From positions 1 through 64,000 of the forward strand of contig JBIISM010000008.1 in assembly GCA_044341025.1 (NCBI GenBank): a stretch of DNA of 64,000 nt, given 5' to 3'. The notes beneath the pieces were generated by a model. That model saw only the letters and a list, made by a program, of their open reading frames with translations. It had not been told where the DNA came from and did no database searches. Of this stretch, positions 54,668 to 63,749 are shown piece after piece (position 1 is the stretch's first letter; each line of letters starts with the position of its first letter). Both the position numbers and the translations under genes were made by a program. This stretch comes from JABMMZ01 sp044341025 (lineage in GTDB: Bacteria; Bacteroidota; Bacteroidia; NS11-12g; UBA955).

Positions 54668-57127
54668 CTATTGTGAAATCAATTTCTCATGGTACAAAGA
54701 CCAAATACTGATAAATCCACCGCGGCTCTTTGGCAAGCCTTTGCCGTTGTTTAATTCGAGGAATAAACGCAGCAACAATGGGTTGTCTAATTGGTCGCTT
54801 AAAGAACGGTCGTGGTAGGTTAGTTCTTCATAAGAAAAATTAGGTTTGCGTCTCACCTTATCCTGCTTATCATTTACATACTTGTTCCATGCCCCTTCTA
54901 CCTCCACTTTGTTTAGCGGCTTTAACCAATAGCATGATTGTGCAATAATATTATCATCTGCATTGTTCTCCTTTGCATCGCTGTATATAATCGACTCGTA
55001 TTTGTCATCGGCTTGTGGCAATTCACTTTTGGTATTTACCCTCCAGCTTAATACAATTTTAATGTGGCCACCTTTGTAGGTTTCTAAAAATTGAATGATT
55101 GAATCGAAAAGCTTTTTAGAATCAGAATTTTCATTCGCCCCATCAATTAAAATAATCAAAGGATTCTCTTGTTCATAGCGAACAAAATCTGCCTCTTCAA
55201 AAGAGCTGTCTGAGGTCAAGTTTAGGCGGTAACACAACTCTTCCCAAATATCTGGCGTTCTGAAGCGATTGCCCCTTAGTAAAATTGTGTCCAAACCACG
55301 TTCTTGATACTGTCTATTCATTTCAACCAGAAGGTTGGTTTTGCCACTTCCTGCTTCTGCAGAAAGAAAGAATAAACCAGCCCTTGCACCAATCCAAGAC
55401 CTGAGGGCAACTTCTGCATCTTGTCTTTCTTGGTAAATGCCTTTAATGGTCTTTTTTTCACTTAAAAGGGATTGTATTGTTGCTTCATTGTTCTCTTTCA
55501 GTAAGGCCTTCCAATGGCTTTCATCCAAATCTTTCATGGCCACAGGCTCTTGCTTTTCTTTTTCCCTAATCATTAAGTTTAGCTGTTCCAAAACTTTTTC
55601 ATTGTTGGTTTCGCCATGAACACTTTCCGGACTAAAGAAAACAATTCGACTTCCTGTGTTTTGCTCATACACCATTAATTTGGCGCGGTCTGAAACTTCT
55701 TTAATGAAATACTCACCTGGCAATATAAAAAATGGAACAATGCTTAATTCTTGGTTGTCTGAATTCAATATTGCGACATTGGATTTCAATTTTTGCCTAA
55801 GATTAATTTGTGTAATTTCATCCCCCATTAAGCGCCAAGCTATTGTTTTGTCGCTGCTCACAATGGTATAGTTTTTACAAAAATCCATTTTCAATAAAAG
55901 GTCTTTTAACAACTGGAAGTTAACATTCCAAAGAACATTCGATTGGCTATTCGAGGGAACTGTTCCATGCCCTAAGTAGTGGTTGCGAAAATTAATAAGT
56001 TTGCCGATAGAGGTTTCTCCATTTTCAGCATAAGGCATCGTTTCTACTTCGTTGTAGTAATTTGGTAATTCCTTTATAAACCAAGTGTGTTCATGCTCAT
56101 TTAGGGCCTGAATTGCACTCCGCATAAAGGCATTCCAATGGCCAAATTGAGGACGGTAAAGAAAGCTTTTAAATGCGCGGTTGATTTCGCCAATTTTCAA
56201 GTTGCTGTTAAAGTATTCTGAGGCGGTAAGAAGGCCTAAATATTTTAAGTAGTTTAATAAGACCTCTTTTAACAAGTGAAGTCGCTTAAACCCATCTTCT
56301 TCTTCGATGGCGCGTTTGTATGGATGTGCCAAAAAATAAGGGTAGCTGCTAATAATCTTCTCATCATTTGAATCAATGATAATCTTTGTGCTTGCCTCAA
56401 GTGAATCTTCTATACTTACTTTGTCAATTGATAGTTGTGTTTTGGATTCAAAAGCAAATAGCTGATTCTTGAAACTTAAAACAATTGAACCACTGCAAAT
56501 CTTATCCTGGCCATGTATGCTTTGATTGTTGGATGAGTTAATAAAAATTAGTTCAGAAAGGGTATCTAACGATTCGATAAATTCATTTAAAATAGGCTCA
56601 TAAGTTTCAAAAATTTTCTTACTTTCAATTTCAGAGTAAACCGTTCCATGGCCTACATATTTATTTCTAAAATTGATTAAAAGCTCAACAGGGGTATTGT
56701 TAACCTCAAGCAATTGCTTCTTGCCTTTGCTGTCAATTACAGTGTTTTTAACTGTCATCCTTTTTATAGGATCTTGTTTTTTGGACTTTATTGATACGCC
56801 AAAAAAACTTGCCAATTCTGGGGATAGCAATTCAGAATTGTGTGCATCTAATTCTTGTGTTATTTTTACAATGGTAGAAGTCCATAATCCATGGCTGTCT
56901 TTTAGCAATAGAGAATCAATGGATTGTTGCAAGGAATCGTTGATTGCTTGTTCTTTCTCTGCAATGGCAATTAGTGCATAGCCATACAACCTAAAGCATC
57001 CTAAAAGCACATCAGAAATTAGATGCAGTTTTTTAAAGCAATGGCTTGTGTTGTATAATTTATATAAAGGCAGTGAAATTTGGACTGGAATCTGTTCTAA
57101 ATTCTTGTGTAATGCAGTTGTGTTCAA
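54668..57127 (-). CDS. Two HEPN-like domains plus STAND-type NTPase
   Basis: This 819-residue protein has two related N-terminal domains. Each starts with 'FKKLHLISDVLL' or 'FKRLHLLKEVLL' and ends with 'RNKYVGHGT' (about 153-161) or 'RNHYLGHGT' (about 380-388). The R-N-x(4)-H motif fits the HEPN RNase/nucleotidyltransferase-partner signature. A P-loop ATPase follows: Walker A 'SAEAGSGKTNLL' (about 586-597), Walker B 'LIILIDGANEN' (about 654-664), then a helical lid. It ends without winged-helix or TPR parts; those are in the next three genes. This is the layout of an NLR/Avs-like defence ATPase with a HEPN effector. Activity is inferred. Confidence 0.78.
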   Translation of the reverse strand: MNTTALHKNLEQIPVQISLPLYKLYNTSHCFKKLHLISDVLLGCFRLYGYALIAIAEKEQAINDSLQQSIDSLLLKDSHGLWTSTIVKITQELDAHNSELLSPELASFFGVSIKSKKQDPIKRMTVKNTVIDSKGKKQLLEVNNTPVELLINFRNKYVGHGTVYSEIESKKIFETYEPILNEFIESLDTLSELIFINSSNNQSIHGQDKICSGSIVLSFKNQLFAFESKTQLSIDKVSIEDSLEASTKIIIDSNDEKIISSYPYFLAHPYKRAIEEEDGFKRLHLLKEVLLNYLKYLGLLTASEYFNSNLKIGEINRAFKSFLYRPQFGHWNAFMRSAIQALNEHEHTWFIKELPNYYNEVETMPYAENGETSIGKLINFRNHYLGHGTVPSNSQSNVLWNVNFQLLKDLLLKMDFCKNYTIVSSDKTIAWRLMGDEITQINLRQKLKSNVAILNSDNQELSIVPFFILPGEYFIKEVSDRAKLMVYEQNTGSRIVFFSPESVHGETNNEKVLEQLNLMIREKEKQEPVAMKDLDESHWKALLKENNEATIQSLLSEKKTIKGIYQERQDAEVALRSWIGARAGLFFLSAEAGSGKTNLLVEMNRQYQERGLDTILLRGNRFRTPDIWEELCYRLNLTSDSSFEEADFVRYEQENPLIILIDGANENSDSKKLFDSIIQFLETYKGGHIKIVLSWRVNTKSELPQADDKYESIIYSDAKENNADDNIIAQSCYWLKPLNKVEVEGAWNKYVNDKQDKVRRKPNFSYEELTYHDRSLSDQLDNPLLLRLFLELNNGKGLPKSRGGFISIWSLYHEKLISQ

Positions 57128-57236
57128 ATTATTGATGGTGTTTAGGAATTTGATTTTGATTTAGCAAACATGCTTGTATATGTTTTTGTGAATTTTAATT
57201 TTTATAGTATTACCCATGTTCATCTATTATTATATA

Positions 57237-57266
57237 CAAATATAATTTTATAATTAACACAGACAA
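57237..57266 (-). promoter_or_regulatory. Promoter of the STAND/TPR operon
   Basis: On the minus strand, TTG (57,264-57,266) and TATATTTG (57,237-57,244) match the Bacteroidota -33/-7 pair with a 19-base spacer, about 110 bases before the ATPase start. In the rest of the gap 57,128-57,539 I see one stem-loop (ACTTCCC/GGGAAGT, 57,287-57,309) and no gene. Confidence 0.6.
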
Positions 57267-57539
57267 TAAAATTCCATGAATCTACGACTTCCCTTTATCA
57301 AGGGGAAGTTAATTGGGTTAAATGGGAGAAAATGAGCAAAAAGAAAGATTTTTTTTGTGGTAATTCATTATAAATTTATTTTCATTTAACGGTCTGAATG
57401 GATAAAATCAATTATATTGTAATCGAATTCAATCCATTGCAGCTTTTACGATTTCAATGTTAAAAATTGAAGTTAAATGATTGAATAAACTAAATGTGTT
57501 TTTGGACAGAATATAAAAACAGTTGAAAGAAAAATTACC

Positions 57540-57929
57540 TCACATCAAATAATAAAAAAACCAATTGATCTGCACCCTTGTTAATCCATCTGCTTTTGCG
57601 ATTAAACGGTTGGATTGATCGTATATATTTTTGCCATCAAGTTTGCCTAAAAGCCGATTGGAGGCATCGTAAAAGTAATTTCCATCAACCTTGCCTATCA
57701 TGCGGTTGGAGGCGTCGTAGAAATAATTTCCATCCACTTTACCGAGCAATCGATTAGAGTTGTCGTATAAATATTTTCCATCTGATTTTCCAATGAGTCG
57801 GTTCGATGCATCGTAAAAGTAATTGCCACTTGTTTTGCCAATAAGTCTGTTTGAGTTGTCGTAAAGATATTGGGCATTTAGAAGTCCTGAATAGAACAAT
57901 GCTGTAATTGTTATGAGGATTGTTCTCAT
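57540..57929 (-). CDS. Secreted protein with 18-residue YD-like repeats
   Basis: This 129-residue protein has a signal peptide (about 1-19). Five to six tandem copies of an 18-residue unit 'YDxSNRLIGKxDGxYxYD' follow ('FYDASNRLIGKSDGK', 'LYDNSNRLLGKVDGN', 'FYDASNRMIGKVDGN'). It ends in a non-repeat tail. The repeat resembles YD/RHS-type sugar-binding beta repeats but is shorter. It is a lone gene beside the STAND operon with a matching -7 element (57,954). Function unknown; a cell-surface role is possible. Confidence 0.7.
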   Translation of the reverse strand: MRTILITITALFYSGLLNAQYLYDNSNRLIGKTSGNYFYDASNRLIGKSDGKYLYDNSNRLLGKVDGNYFYDASNRMIGKVDGNYFYDASNRLLGKLDGKNIYDQSNRLIAKADGLTRVQINWFFYYLM

Positions 57930-57953
57930 TGCTTTTTTGAAGTAGGGTTAATA

Positions 57954-57961
57954 CAAAAATA
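57954..57961 (-). promoter_or_regulatory. Possible -7 element of the YD-repeat gene
   Basis: On the minus strand this is TATTTTTG, an exact TAnnTTTG match 25 bases before the start. A -33 TTG at normal distance is missing. Confidence 0.4.
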
Positions 57962-58074
57962 AGTTTCCTTGGTGGTAAAGTTTTTTTTATTTTTAATATT
58001 TAATACCAAGCCTGAAGATTTAGAACTAATATTTTAAATTATATTGCAGTCCCCAAAAACAGAAGCAAATTCCA

Positions 58075-59454
58075 TTGGCTAAATCAACTTTAAATATCGA
58101 AGACGAGGTGTCGCGTTGCGTGAACCAGCTCTTGCTGTATGAGCCATTTTATGCCCATGTTTTGGCCGGAACGGTGCGTGTAATTACAGCAGAAGTTCAA
58201 ACGGCTGCGGTGGGTTTTAGAAACGAGCTCATTATGCTGATGGTGAATGAGGACTTCTTCTTAAAGGATTTAAGGTCGGCATCCCAGCGCACGGCGGTTT
58301 TGAAACACGAGGTTTTGCATTTGGTGTTTAGGCATTTATTTAGAGATAAAATAAAAGAAGATCCAGAACTCTTTAATATTGCCGCAGACATTGTGGTTAA
58401 CCAATACATTGGCCAATGGGAATTGCCAAACACCGCTGTTACCATTAAACGTTTTCCGGATTTAAATTTAAAAACGGAGCGAAGCCTCGAATATTACTAC
58501 AATATCTTATCACAACTGCAAGAATCCATTGATCAGTCTAAATCGGAACAAGAATCAGGGTCGGATGCGGGTGGAAATGTTAAGGGGAAAACGGATGGAT
58601 CTAATGGCAATAAACCAAAAGAAAAGCAAACCAAAAAACCCCTGCATGAAGAGTCTCCCATTAGTGCAAAGGCCTTAGAGCAAATATATGGACAGATAAG
58701 ACACAGCGACCATTCAAAATGGGTGCTCAAAGATGGTGGAAATGCCAGCACGGCCGATGGCAAGCTCATAGCTTCTAACCGCATTTCTGGTATTGAGTCT
58801 AGCGTCGGCAAACAATTAATGGATGCCCTTCAACGCACGGCATCGAAACACTATGGCACCATGCCGGCAGGGGTTATAACCCAATTGGATGCTATCCGCG
58901 ATTCTATGAAACCAAAATTGGATTGGAAGCGGGTATTAAAGTTGTTTTCAAGTGCCAGTGGCAGAACAGAAATATACCACAGCATGAAGCGCATCAGCAA
59001 GCGCTATGGAACCCGACCAGGTATACGCATTAAACAGTTTAAAAAAATAGTTGTGGTGATTGATACTTCAGGCTCAATTGATGAACATACCTTGAATATA
59101 TTTTTTGCAGAAATAGAGGCCATTCGCAGAACCGGGGCTGATGTGTCTGTGATAGAATGTGATGCGGCTGTTGGGAATGTGTATGCCTTTAAAAAGAATG
59201 TAACACCAAAACTTACAGGCGGTGGCGGAACGAATTACGACCCAGCTTTTGAATACATCAATGCAAATCGAAATTTAAGGATTGATGCCTGTGTGTATTT
59301 AACGGATGGGTATGCGCCAGAGCCTCAAGTGAAGCCAAGATGCAAACTCTTGTACGTCATTACCCCTGAAGGAAAATTAGGGCCTCACCTTAAATTTGGT
59401 AAGGCCATTAAAATTAATCAATCCAATTATCCGAGAAAAATTGATAAGAACTAA
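58075..59454 (+). CDS. Putative metallopeptidase/VWA-like protein (DUF2201 type)
   Basis: This 459-residue protein starts at a TTG (58,075). Its N-terminal part has 'LKHEVLHLVF': an HExxH motif with His78, Glu79 and His82. A low-complexity G/K/S linker (about 155-195) follows, then a C-terminal VWA-like domain with the metal site 'VVVIDTSGSID' (Asp330 to Ser334) and 'GGGGTNYDPAF'. This pair of domains is the DUF2201 layout, which usually works next to a MoxR-type AAA+ ATPase. A gene cut by the right edge may be that partner. It converges on the LRR gene and overlaps its end by 41 bases. Confidence 0.85.
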   Translation: MAKSTLNIEDEVSRCVNQLLLYEPFYAHVLAGTVRVITAEVQTAAVGFRNELIMLMVNEDFFLKDLRSASQRTAVLKHEVLHLVFRHLFRDKIKEDPELFNIAADIVVNQYIGQWELPNTAVTIKRFPDLNLKTERSLEYYYNILSQLQESIDQSKSEQESGSDAGGNVKGKTDGSNGNKPKEKQTKKPLHEESPISAKALEQIYGQIRHSDHSKWVLKDGGNASTADGKLIASNRISGIESSVGKQLMDALQRTASKHYGTMPAGVITQLDAIRDSMKPKLDWKRVLKLFSSASGRTEIYHSMKRISKRYGTRPGIRIKQFKKIVVVIDTSGSIDEHTLNIFFAEIEAIRRTGADVSVIECDAAVGNVYAFKKNVTPKLTGGGGTNYDPAFEYINANRNLRIDACVYLTDGYAPEPQVKPRCKLLYVITPEGKLGPHLKFGKAIKINQSNYPRKIDKN

Positions 59455-62400
59455 TAGTTGACTGCCAGTTGATGTTGTCTTGTAAATGCGACTGAAAATC
59501 GGCTTTTTTGAGAAAGCACTTAGAGATGTAAAGTTTGTCAATTTGCATATTGTCGAGGGCTTTAATGTCTTTAAGATTGTCCATCTGCGATACATCTAGA
59601 ATGTCCAAATGTTGCAAATGTTCAATGCCGTCCAAGCAGCTAATACCTGAGTTTTCTTTCAAGGAAAGCTTGCGCAGTTTCTTTAAATTTTTAAGCGGCA
59701 AGAGTGATTTAAGCTCTGCGCCATAAATAATGAGGGATTCCAATTCAGTGAATTGTTCTATACCAGTAAGGTCGTCAATTCGACTCAATTCCAGTCTTTT
59801 CAGTGAATTGCTAGGGATGTCTGATCTTAGTTTTTTTACTTCGACACTTAATTCAATTGGATTGAGATGCAATATATCATTGAAGTCTTGCAAATTTGGG
59901 CATTTGTCAAAATGCATTTTAAGGGCACTGCTTCCAAGGGTTTCAATATGTTTTAAACCTTTTAAATCGATTAATTCAGGACAATGCCCGCAACTAAAAT
60001 TTTCAACTGTTTTAACCCCTTTCAAGTTTGGGAAGGAAGAGATAGCAGTTGAGGTTAAATCTAGAGATTTAATGGTTTCTGAAAACAGAGAGTCAGATAT
60101 TTCCTTTAATTTATTGTTATGACCCAAATAGATCTTTTTTAAGGAAAGAACTTCTGGGGCGAATTCCAAACGGGTTGTTTCACTGCGATATATTTTGATT
60201 TCTTCTAATTTGTAAAGATTAGCAAGTGGTTTTGAGTCTGTAAAAGGTAGTCTGCTAAACTCAAGAATTTTAAGTTTAGTACAATTTTCAATGCCCTCAA
60301 TACTATTTATAACCTCTGCGGCATCAATTTTTAAAACTTCAATATTTTTTAACTGTGACAGTTCTTTAAGGTCTGTAATGGTGTTTGTTGCTATCCTCCC
60401 TACGATTAATGTCTTTAGTTTTGTTAATTCTTTGATGCCATTGAATCCATTGCTTAGGGTAAAGTTTTTGGCTTCTAAATACTCTAGTTTTGGACAGTTT
60501 TTAAGGATGTCAAGATTTACCCTATTGGCATCCTTATATTCTTTATTGTCTAAAATTAAGAGTTTTAATTTGGGTAAATTGATTTCAATGTCAACAAATT
60601 CAGACTTGGTTATCTTGAGAGAATGCAAATTGCTGAAATGGTTTATTCCTGTAAATTTATCTGCATGAAGCTTTAATGATACTATTGATTGAATAAAGGC
60701 TTCCCATTTGGGTATTTTGCAGGCCAATTTGAGTACATTAAAAAGGGCATAGTTTAAGTATGGTTGTGCGGGGCTAGTACCGCTAAATATTTTATTGGGT
60801 ACAAGTCTGTCTTGCATGTAATCGACACCTTCAAGCAGTGAATCTAACATTGCTTCATCCTGCAAACTTTCTAAAATGGATAAGCCTAAATCTACCGATT
60901 CATAACTTCTGCCTTGGAGAAGTTTTTTGATTTTAGGCAGTTGTTTTTTTAAGGCACTGGCCTCTGGATTGGCTTTCATTTTTTCTACTTTTTCTTTGAT
61001 CGTTTTGCTGTCTAACTTGTAAAACTCTGACAGTTTTAATTGGTATGAAAATACCTTCTCTTTTCGTATCAGACCCAATGGCCTTGGCTTTACATCTAGA
61101 TACTCACAATCGACGATGTCAAGTGTTTCCAAGGTCTCTATTTTCGCTAAGGGAGAAACATTCTTCAATGAATCTAAATTGCTCAATTGAATTGATTTAA
61201 GCTGGGGAAGACCAGTCAAGTTTTTGATATCATTAAGCAGTAAATTTTTAATCAGTTTTACGGCCTGTAACTTAGGGAGATTCTTTAAGCCTTTTAATGT
61301 CTCAAGGTCAAAGTTTTTCTCAAGTTTGAGGGTGTGCAGCTCTTGGAGAGATTCCAGGCCTTGCAAATCAATAATTGATGAATTTACGATTTCAATGTCT
61401 TTAACTTTTGAACCATTAAAATTAAAACTACGGCAACACTCAAATACAAATTTGCAATTTAATTCACCATCGTATTTAATGTCAATACCACAACCGTTTA
61501 TGTATACTAAATTTAAACTTTTGCTTGTAAGTGCATCATGAAGGACATCGCTGTGAAAGCAGTTGTAAAACTTAATCTCTATTAACTGATGGAAGTTCGA
61601 AAGATCGCCAAGTTTGCGCAGTGAGGGCAATGTTTTGATGGCCAAACTTTTTGTTTTCTGTGCAAAAATTTTGTTTTTTGTAAGTCCTTCTAAGGATTCC
61701 AGTTTATCACATTTAGTGACACTAATCTCATTGATATTGTTAAGAAACTCACACTCTTTAATTTCTGTTAATCCATGGCATTCGCTTATTGTGAGCTTTT
61801 CTAAATCATTTAGTTTTTCTATCCCTTTCAACTCCCTTACTTCACATCTATAAAGTCCCAATGTTTTAAGCTTAGGCACATATTGGAGTCCACTAACATC
61901 CGCTAAGGAATTGCAAGTAATGCTTAAACTACTCAAATTTGGATAGCCTTTTAACCAATCTAAATTCTGCATGCCTCTGCATTCGATGTTAATGCTTTTT
62001 ACGGTTTCAGATCCTATACCCTGTGGGTTGTTCCATTCGTCGATTTCTAAACCTATGGCATCGCCAGAGCAGATGAACAATTCCTGATTAGAGCTGCAGG
62101 CACCTAATGTGACGTTTCTGTCATAGGAGGAAACATTTTTCAAGGATTTTATACCACCCAAGGCCCTAACGTTTTTTATTAAGGGGCAATCATCTATAAT
62201 TATATTTTCTAAAGACTGGTAAAATTCTATGCCGTCTAAGTTTTCTAGATAAGCGTTTTCTAAAACCATTATTTCGCTTGTGCCATCTTTATCAACTTTT
62301 CCTTTTAATGGCAAAAAGCTTTTTAATTTTCTGATATTTTTAAATCGAAAAGACTCAATTGGAAAACTTGAAATTCTCTCAATGTCTTCTATGCGCTCAC

Positions 62401-63736
62401 AATCCGAAATGTCGATTTTTTTCAGCGACATATTGGCGTCCAATTCATTTAAGTTCTTGATCAGACCAGAGGGGTCTTGAAGTGTTAAAGACTCTAGAGA
62501 AGTAAAGCAATGTAAATAACTTAGCTTACCGATTTCTATTATTAGAATTTGCGTGTTTTGTTTAATTTGTTCAGCCAATACAGCATCTGGACCTGCATAA
62601 AACAGAATAGCCGTTACAATGTAGTTGAGCAAAGCGGGCTCTATTTTGAGGCCTTTGCCCAATTCTTTGACGTTAAAAATCCCATTTTTAATTTCAATCT
62701 TTTCAATCAGTGTGTCAAAAAGGTAAGGGTCGTCGCTGTATGCAGCAAGAATAGAAATGCCCGATTCAACGATGCTCGGGTCTGGGTTTAAAAGCAGTTT
62801 TTTAAGTTTGCTAAATTCTTTGCTATTTGAAACAATTGAGTTGGCAATAACTTCCTTTGAATAGGCTATACCTTCAGCTTCATTTTTAATTTCTTTTGCA
62901 GATACAAAGACCTCGTTTTCTTTGAAAACATCAAGAACCTCAGCGGATAGCGCTTTTACCCCTTTTAAGGAGATGTATGTGAGTGAATCACTGCATAGGT
63001 TTTTTGCGCATTCTTTGCTGATTGATTTCAAAGAATCTAGGAACAATTCACTCACCTTTCCAACCCCAATAGCTTCTTTAGTTCCCAATTCGCTGATGCC
63101 ATTCAGACGGAGTGAAGTGATGCCGGTTTCGGCAATTACAGATGCTAATTTTTCATCAATAGTTTTAATGCGGCTCAAATTGACTTTTTCTCTATTGTTT
63201 TTCAGATACACTTGGGCCGAAAATGAACAGAAACCTTGTAAATCTTGTAAAAAACTTGTTTTGGTTTCAAAGTCTGGACTTGCCATTGCCTGAACTATAC
63301 AAGCTATAAGTTCAATATGCGTTTGAGCATGTGTTTCAGGGTGTTTTAATTCCGGGAAAAGTGCTTTTAATTGACTCCAATGCGACTCATTTATTTTTAA
63401 ATTTAAACCATTAATAAATGCACTTGTCTGAACGATGCCATCTGCGTCAATAATTAAACTGTACTTTCTGCTGTGTTTGAAAAACGTATTTGGATCAATG
63501 CCTGAACTTTTACTAAGAACTTTGTTTAAGTCACCTCCAAATGAATTGTTGAAGGCTAAAAAAAAAGTCATGCTATCTGGGTTGTATTGGCCATTTTGAA
63601 ATTGAACAGATACCTCACAGCTAATTCCAGAATCAGATTTAATTAAAGCAGTATAAATCCTTTGGCTTGGGGTAAAGTTTACATTAAATAAATACAGGCC
63701 GGGAGCGGCTGATTCCAGATAATTTATTCTTTCCAT
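59414..63736 (-). CDS. Giant leucine-rich-repeat protein
   Basis: This 1440-residue cytoplasmic-looking protein has a unique N-terminal domain (about 1-300). It then has two copies of a block: a helical spacer ('LLLNPDPSIVESGISIL' about 308-324, and 'LLQGRSYESVDLGLSIL' about 935-951), each followed by a long series of LRR units of the form 'LxxLxLxxCxxLxxLxGL'. The C-terminus ends with LRRs and a basic tail. No signal peptide or TM is seen. LRR arrays bind other proteins. Its place between a metallopeptidase/VWA gene and a probable ATPase suggests a recognition subunit. The stop overlaps the convergent gene by 41 bases. Confidence 0.8.
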   Translation of the reverse strand: MERINYLESAAPGLYLFNVNFTPSQRIYTALIKSDSGISCEVSVQFQNGQYNPDSMTFFLAFNNSFGGDLNKVLSKSSGIDPNTFFKHSRKYSLIIDADGIVQTSAFINGLNLKINESHWSQLKALFPELKHPETHAQTHIELIACIVQAMASPDFETKTSFLQDLQGFCSFSAQVYLKNNREKVNLSRIKTIDEKLASVIAETGITSLRLNGISELGTKEAIGVGKVSELFLDSLKSISKECAKNLCSDSLTYISLKGVKALSAEVLDVFKENEVFVSAKEIKNEAEGIAYSKEVIANSIVSNSKEFSKLKKLLLNPDPSIVESGISILAAYSDDPYLFDTLIEKIEIKNGIFNVKELGKGLKIEPALLNYIVTAILFYAGPDAVLAEQIKQNTQILIIEIGKLSYLHCFTSLESLTLQDPSGLIKNLNELDANMSLKKIDISDCERIEDIERISSFPIESFRFKNIRKLKSFLPLKGKVDKDGTSEIMVLENAYLENLDGIEFYQSLENIIIDDCPLIKNVRALGGIKSLKNVSSYDRNVTLGACSSNQELFICSGDAIGLEIDEWNNPQGIGSETVKSINIECRGMQNLDWLKGYPNLSSLSITCNSLADVSGLQYVPKLKTLGLYRCEVRELKGIEKLNDLEKLTISECHGLTEIKECEFLNNINEISVTKCDKLESLEGLTKNKIFAQKTKSLAIKTLPSLRKLGDLSNFHQLIEIKFYNCFHSDVLHDALTSKSLNLVYINGCGIDIKYDGELNCKFVFECCRSFNFNGSKVKDIEIVNSSIIDLQGLESLQELHTLKLEKNFDLETLKGLKNLPKLQAVKLIKNLLLNDIKNLTGLPQLKSIQLSNLDSLKNVSPLAKIETLETLDIVDCEYLDVKPRPLGLIRKEKVFSYQLKLSEFYKLDSKTIKEKVEKMKANPEASALKKQLPKIKKLLQGRSYESVDLGLSILESLQDEAMLDSLLEGVDYMQDRLVPNKIFSGTSPAQPYLNYALFNVLKLACKIPKWEAFIQSIVSLKLHADKFTGINHFSNLHSLKITKSEFVDIEINLPKLKLLILDNKEYKDANRVNLDILKNCPKLEYLEAKNFTLSNGFNGIKELTKLKTLIVGRIATNTITDLKELSQLKNIEVLKIDAAEVINSIEGIENCTKLKILEFSRLPFTDSKPLANLYKLEEIKIYRSETTRLEFAPEVLSLKKIYLGHNNKLKEISDSLFSETIKSLDLTSTAISSFPNLKGVKTVENFSCGHCPELIDLKGLKHIETLGSSALKMHFDKCPNLQDFNDILHLNPIELSVEVKKLRSDIPSNSLKRLELSRIDDLTGIEQFTELESLIIYGAELKSLLPLKNLKKLRKLSLKENSGISCLDGIEHLQHLDILDVSQMDNLKDIKALDNMQIDKLYISKCFLKKADFQSHLQDNINWQSTISSYQFFSDNWID

Positions 63737-63749
63737 TTTTATAAATTAC

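Noticed and set aside
57287..57309. Stem-loop ACTTCCC/GGGAAGT as a terminator
   Set aside because: No T-tract on either side, and it lies upstream of a promoter and not after a gene.
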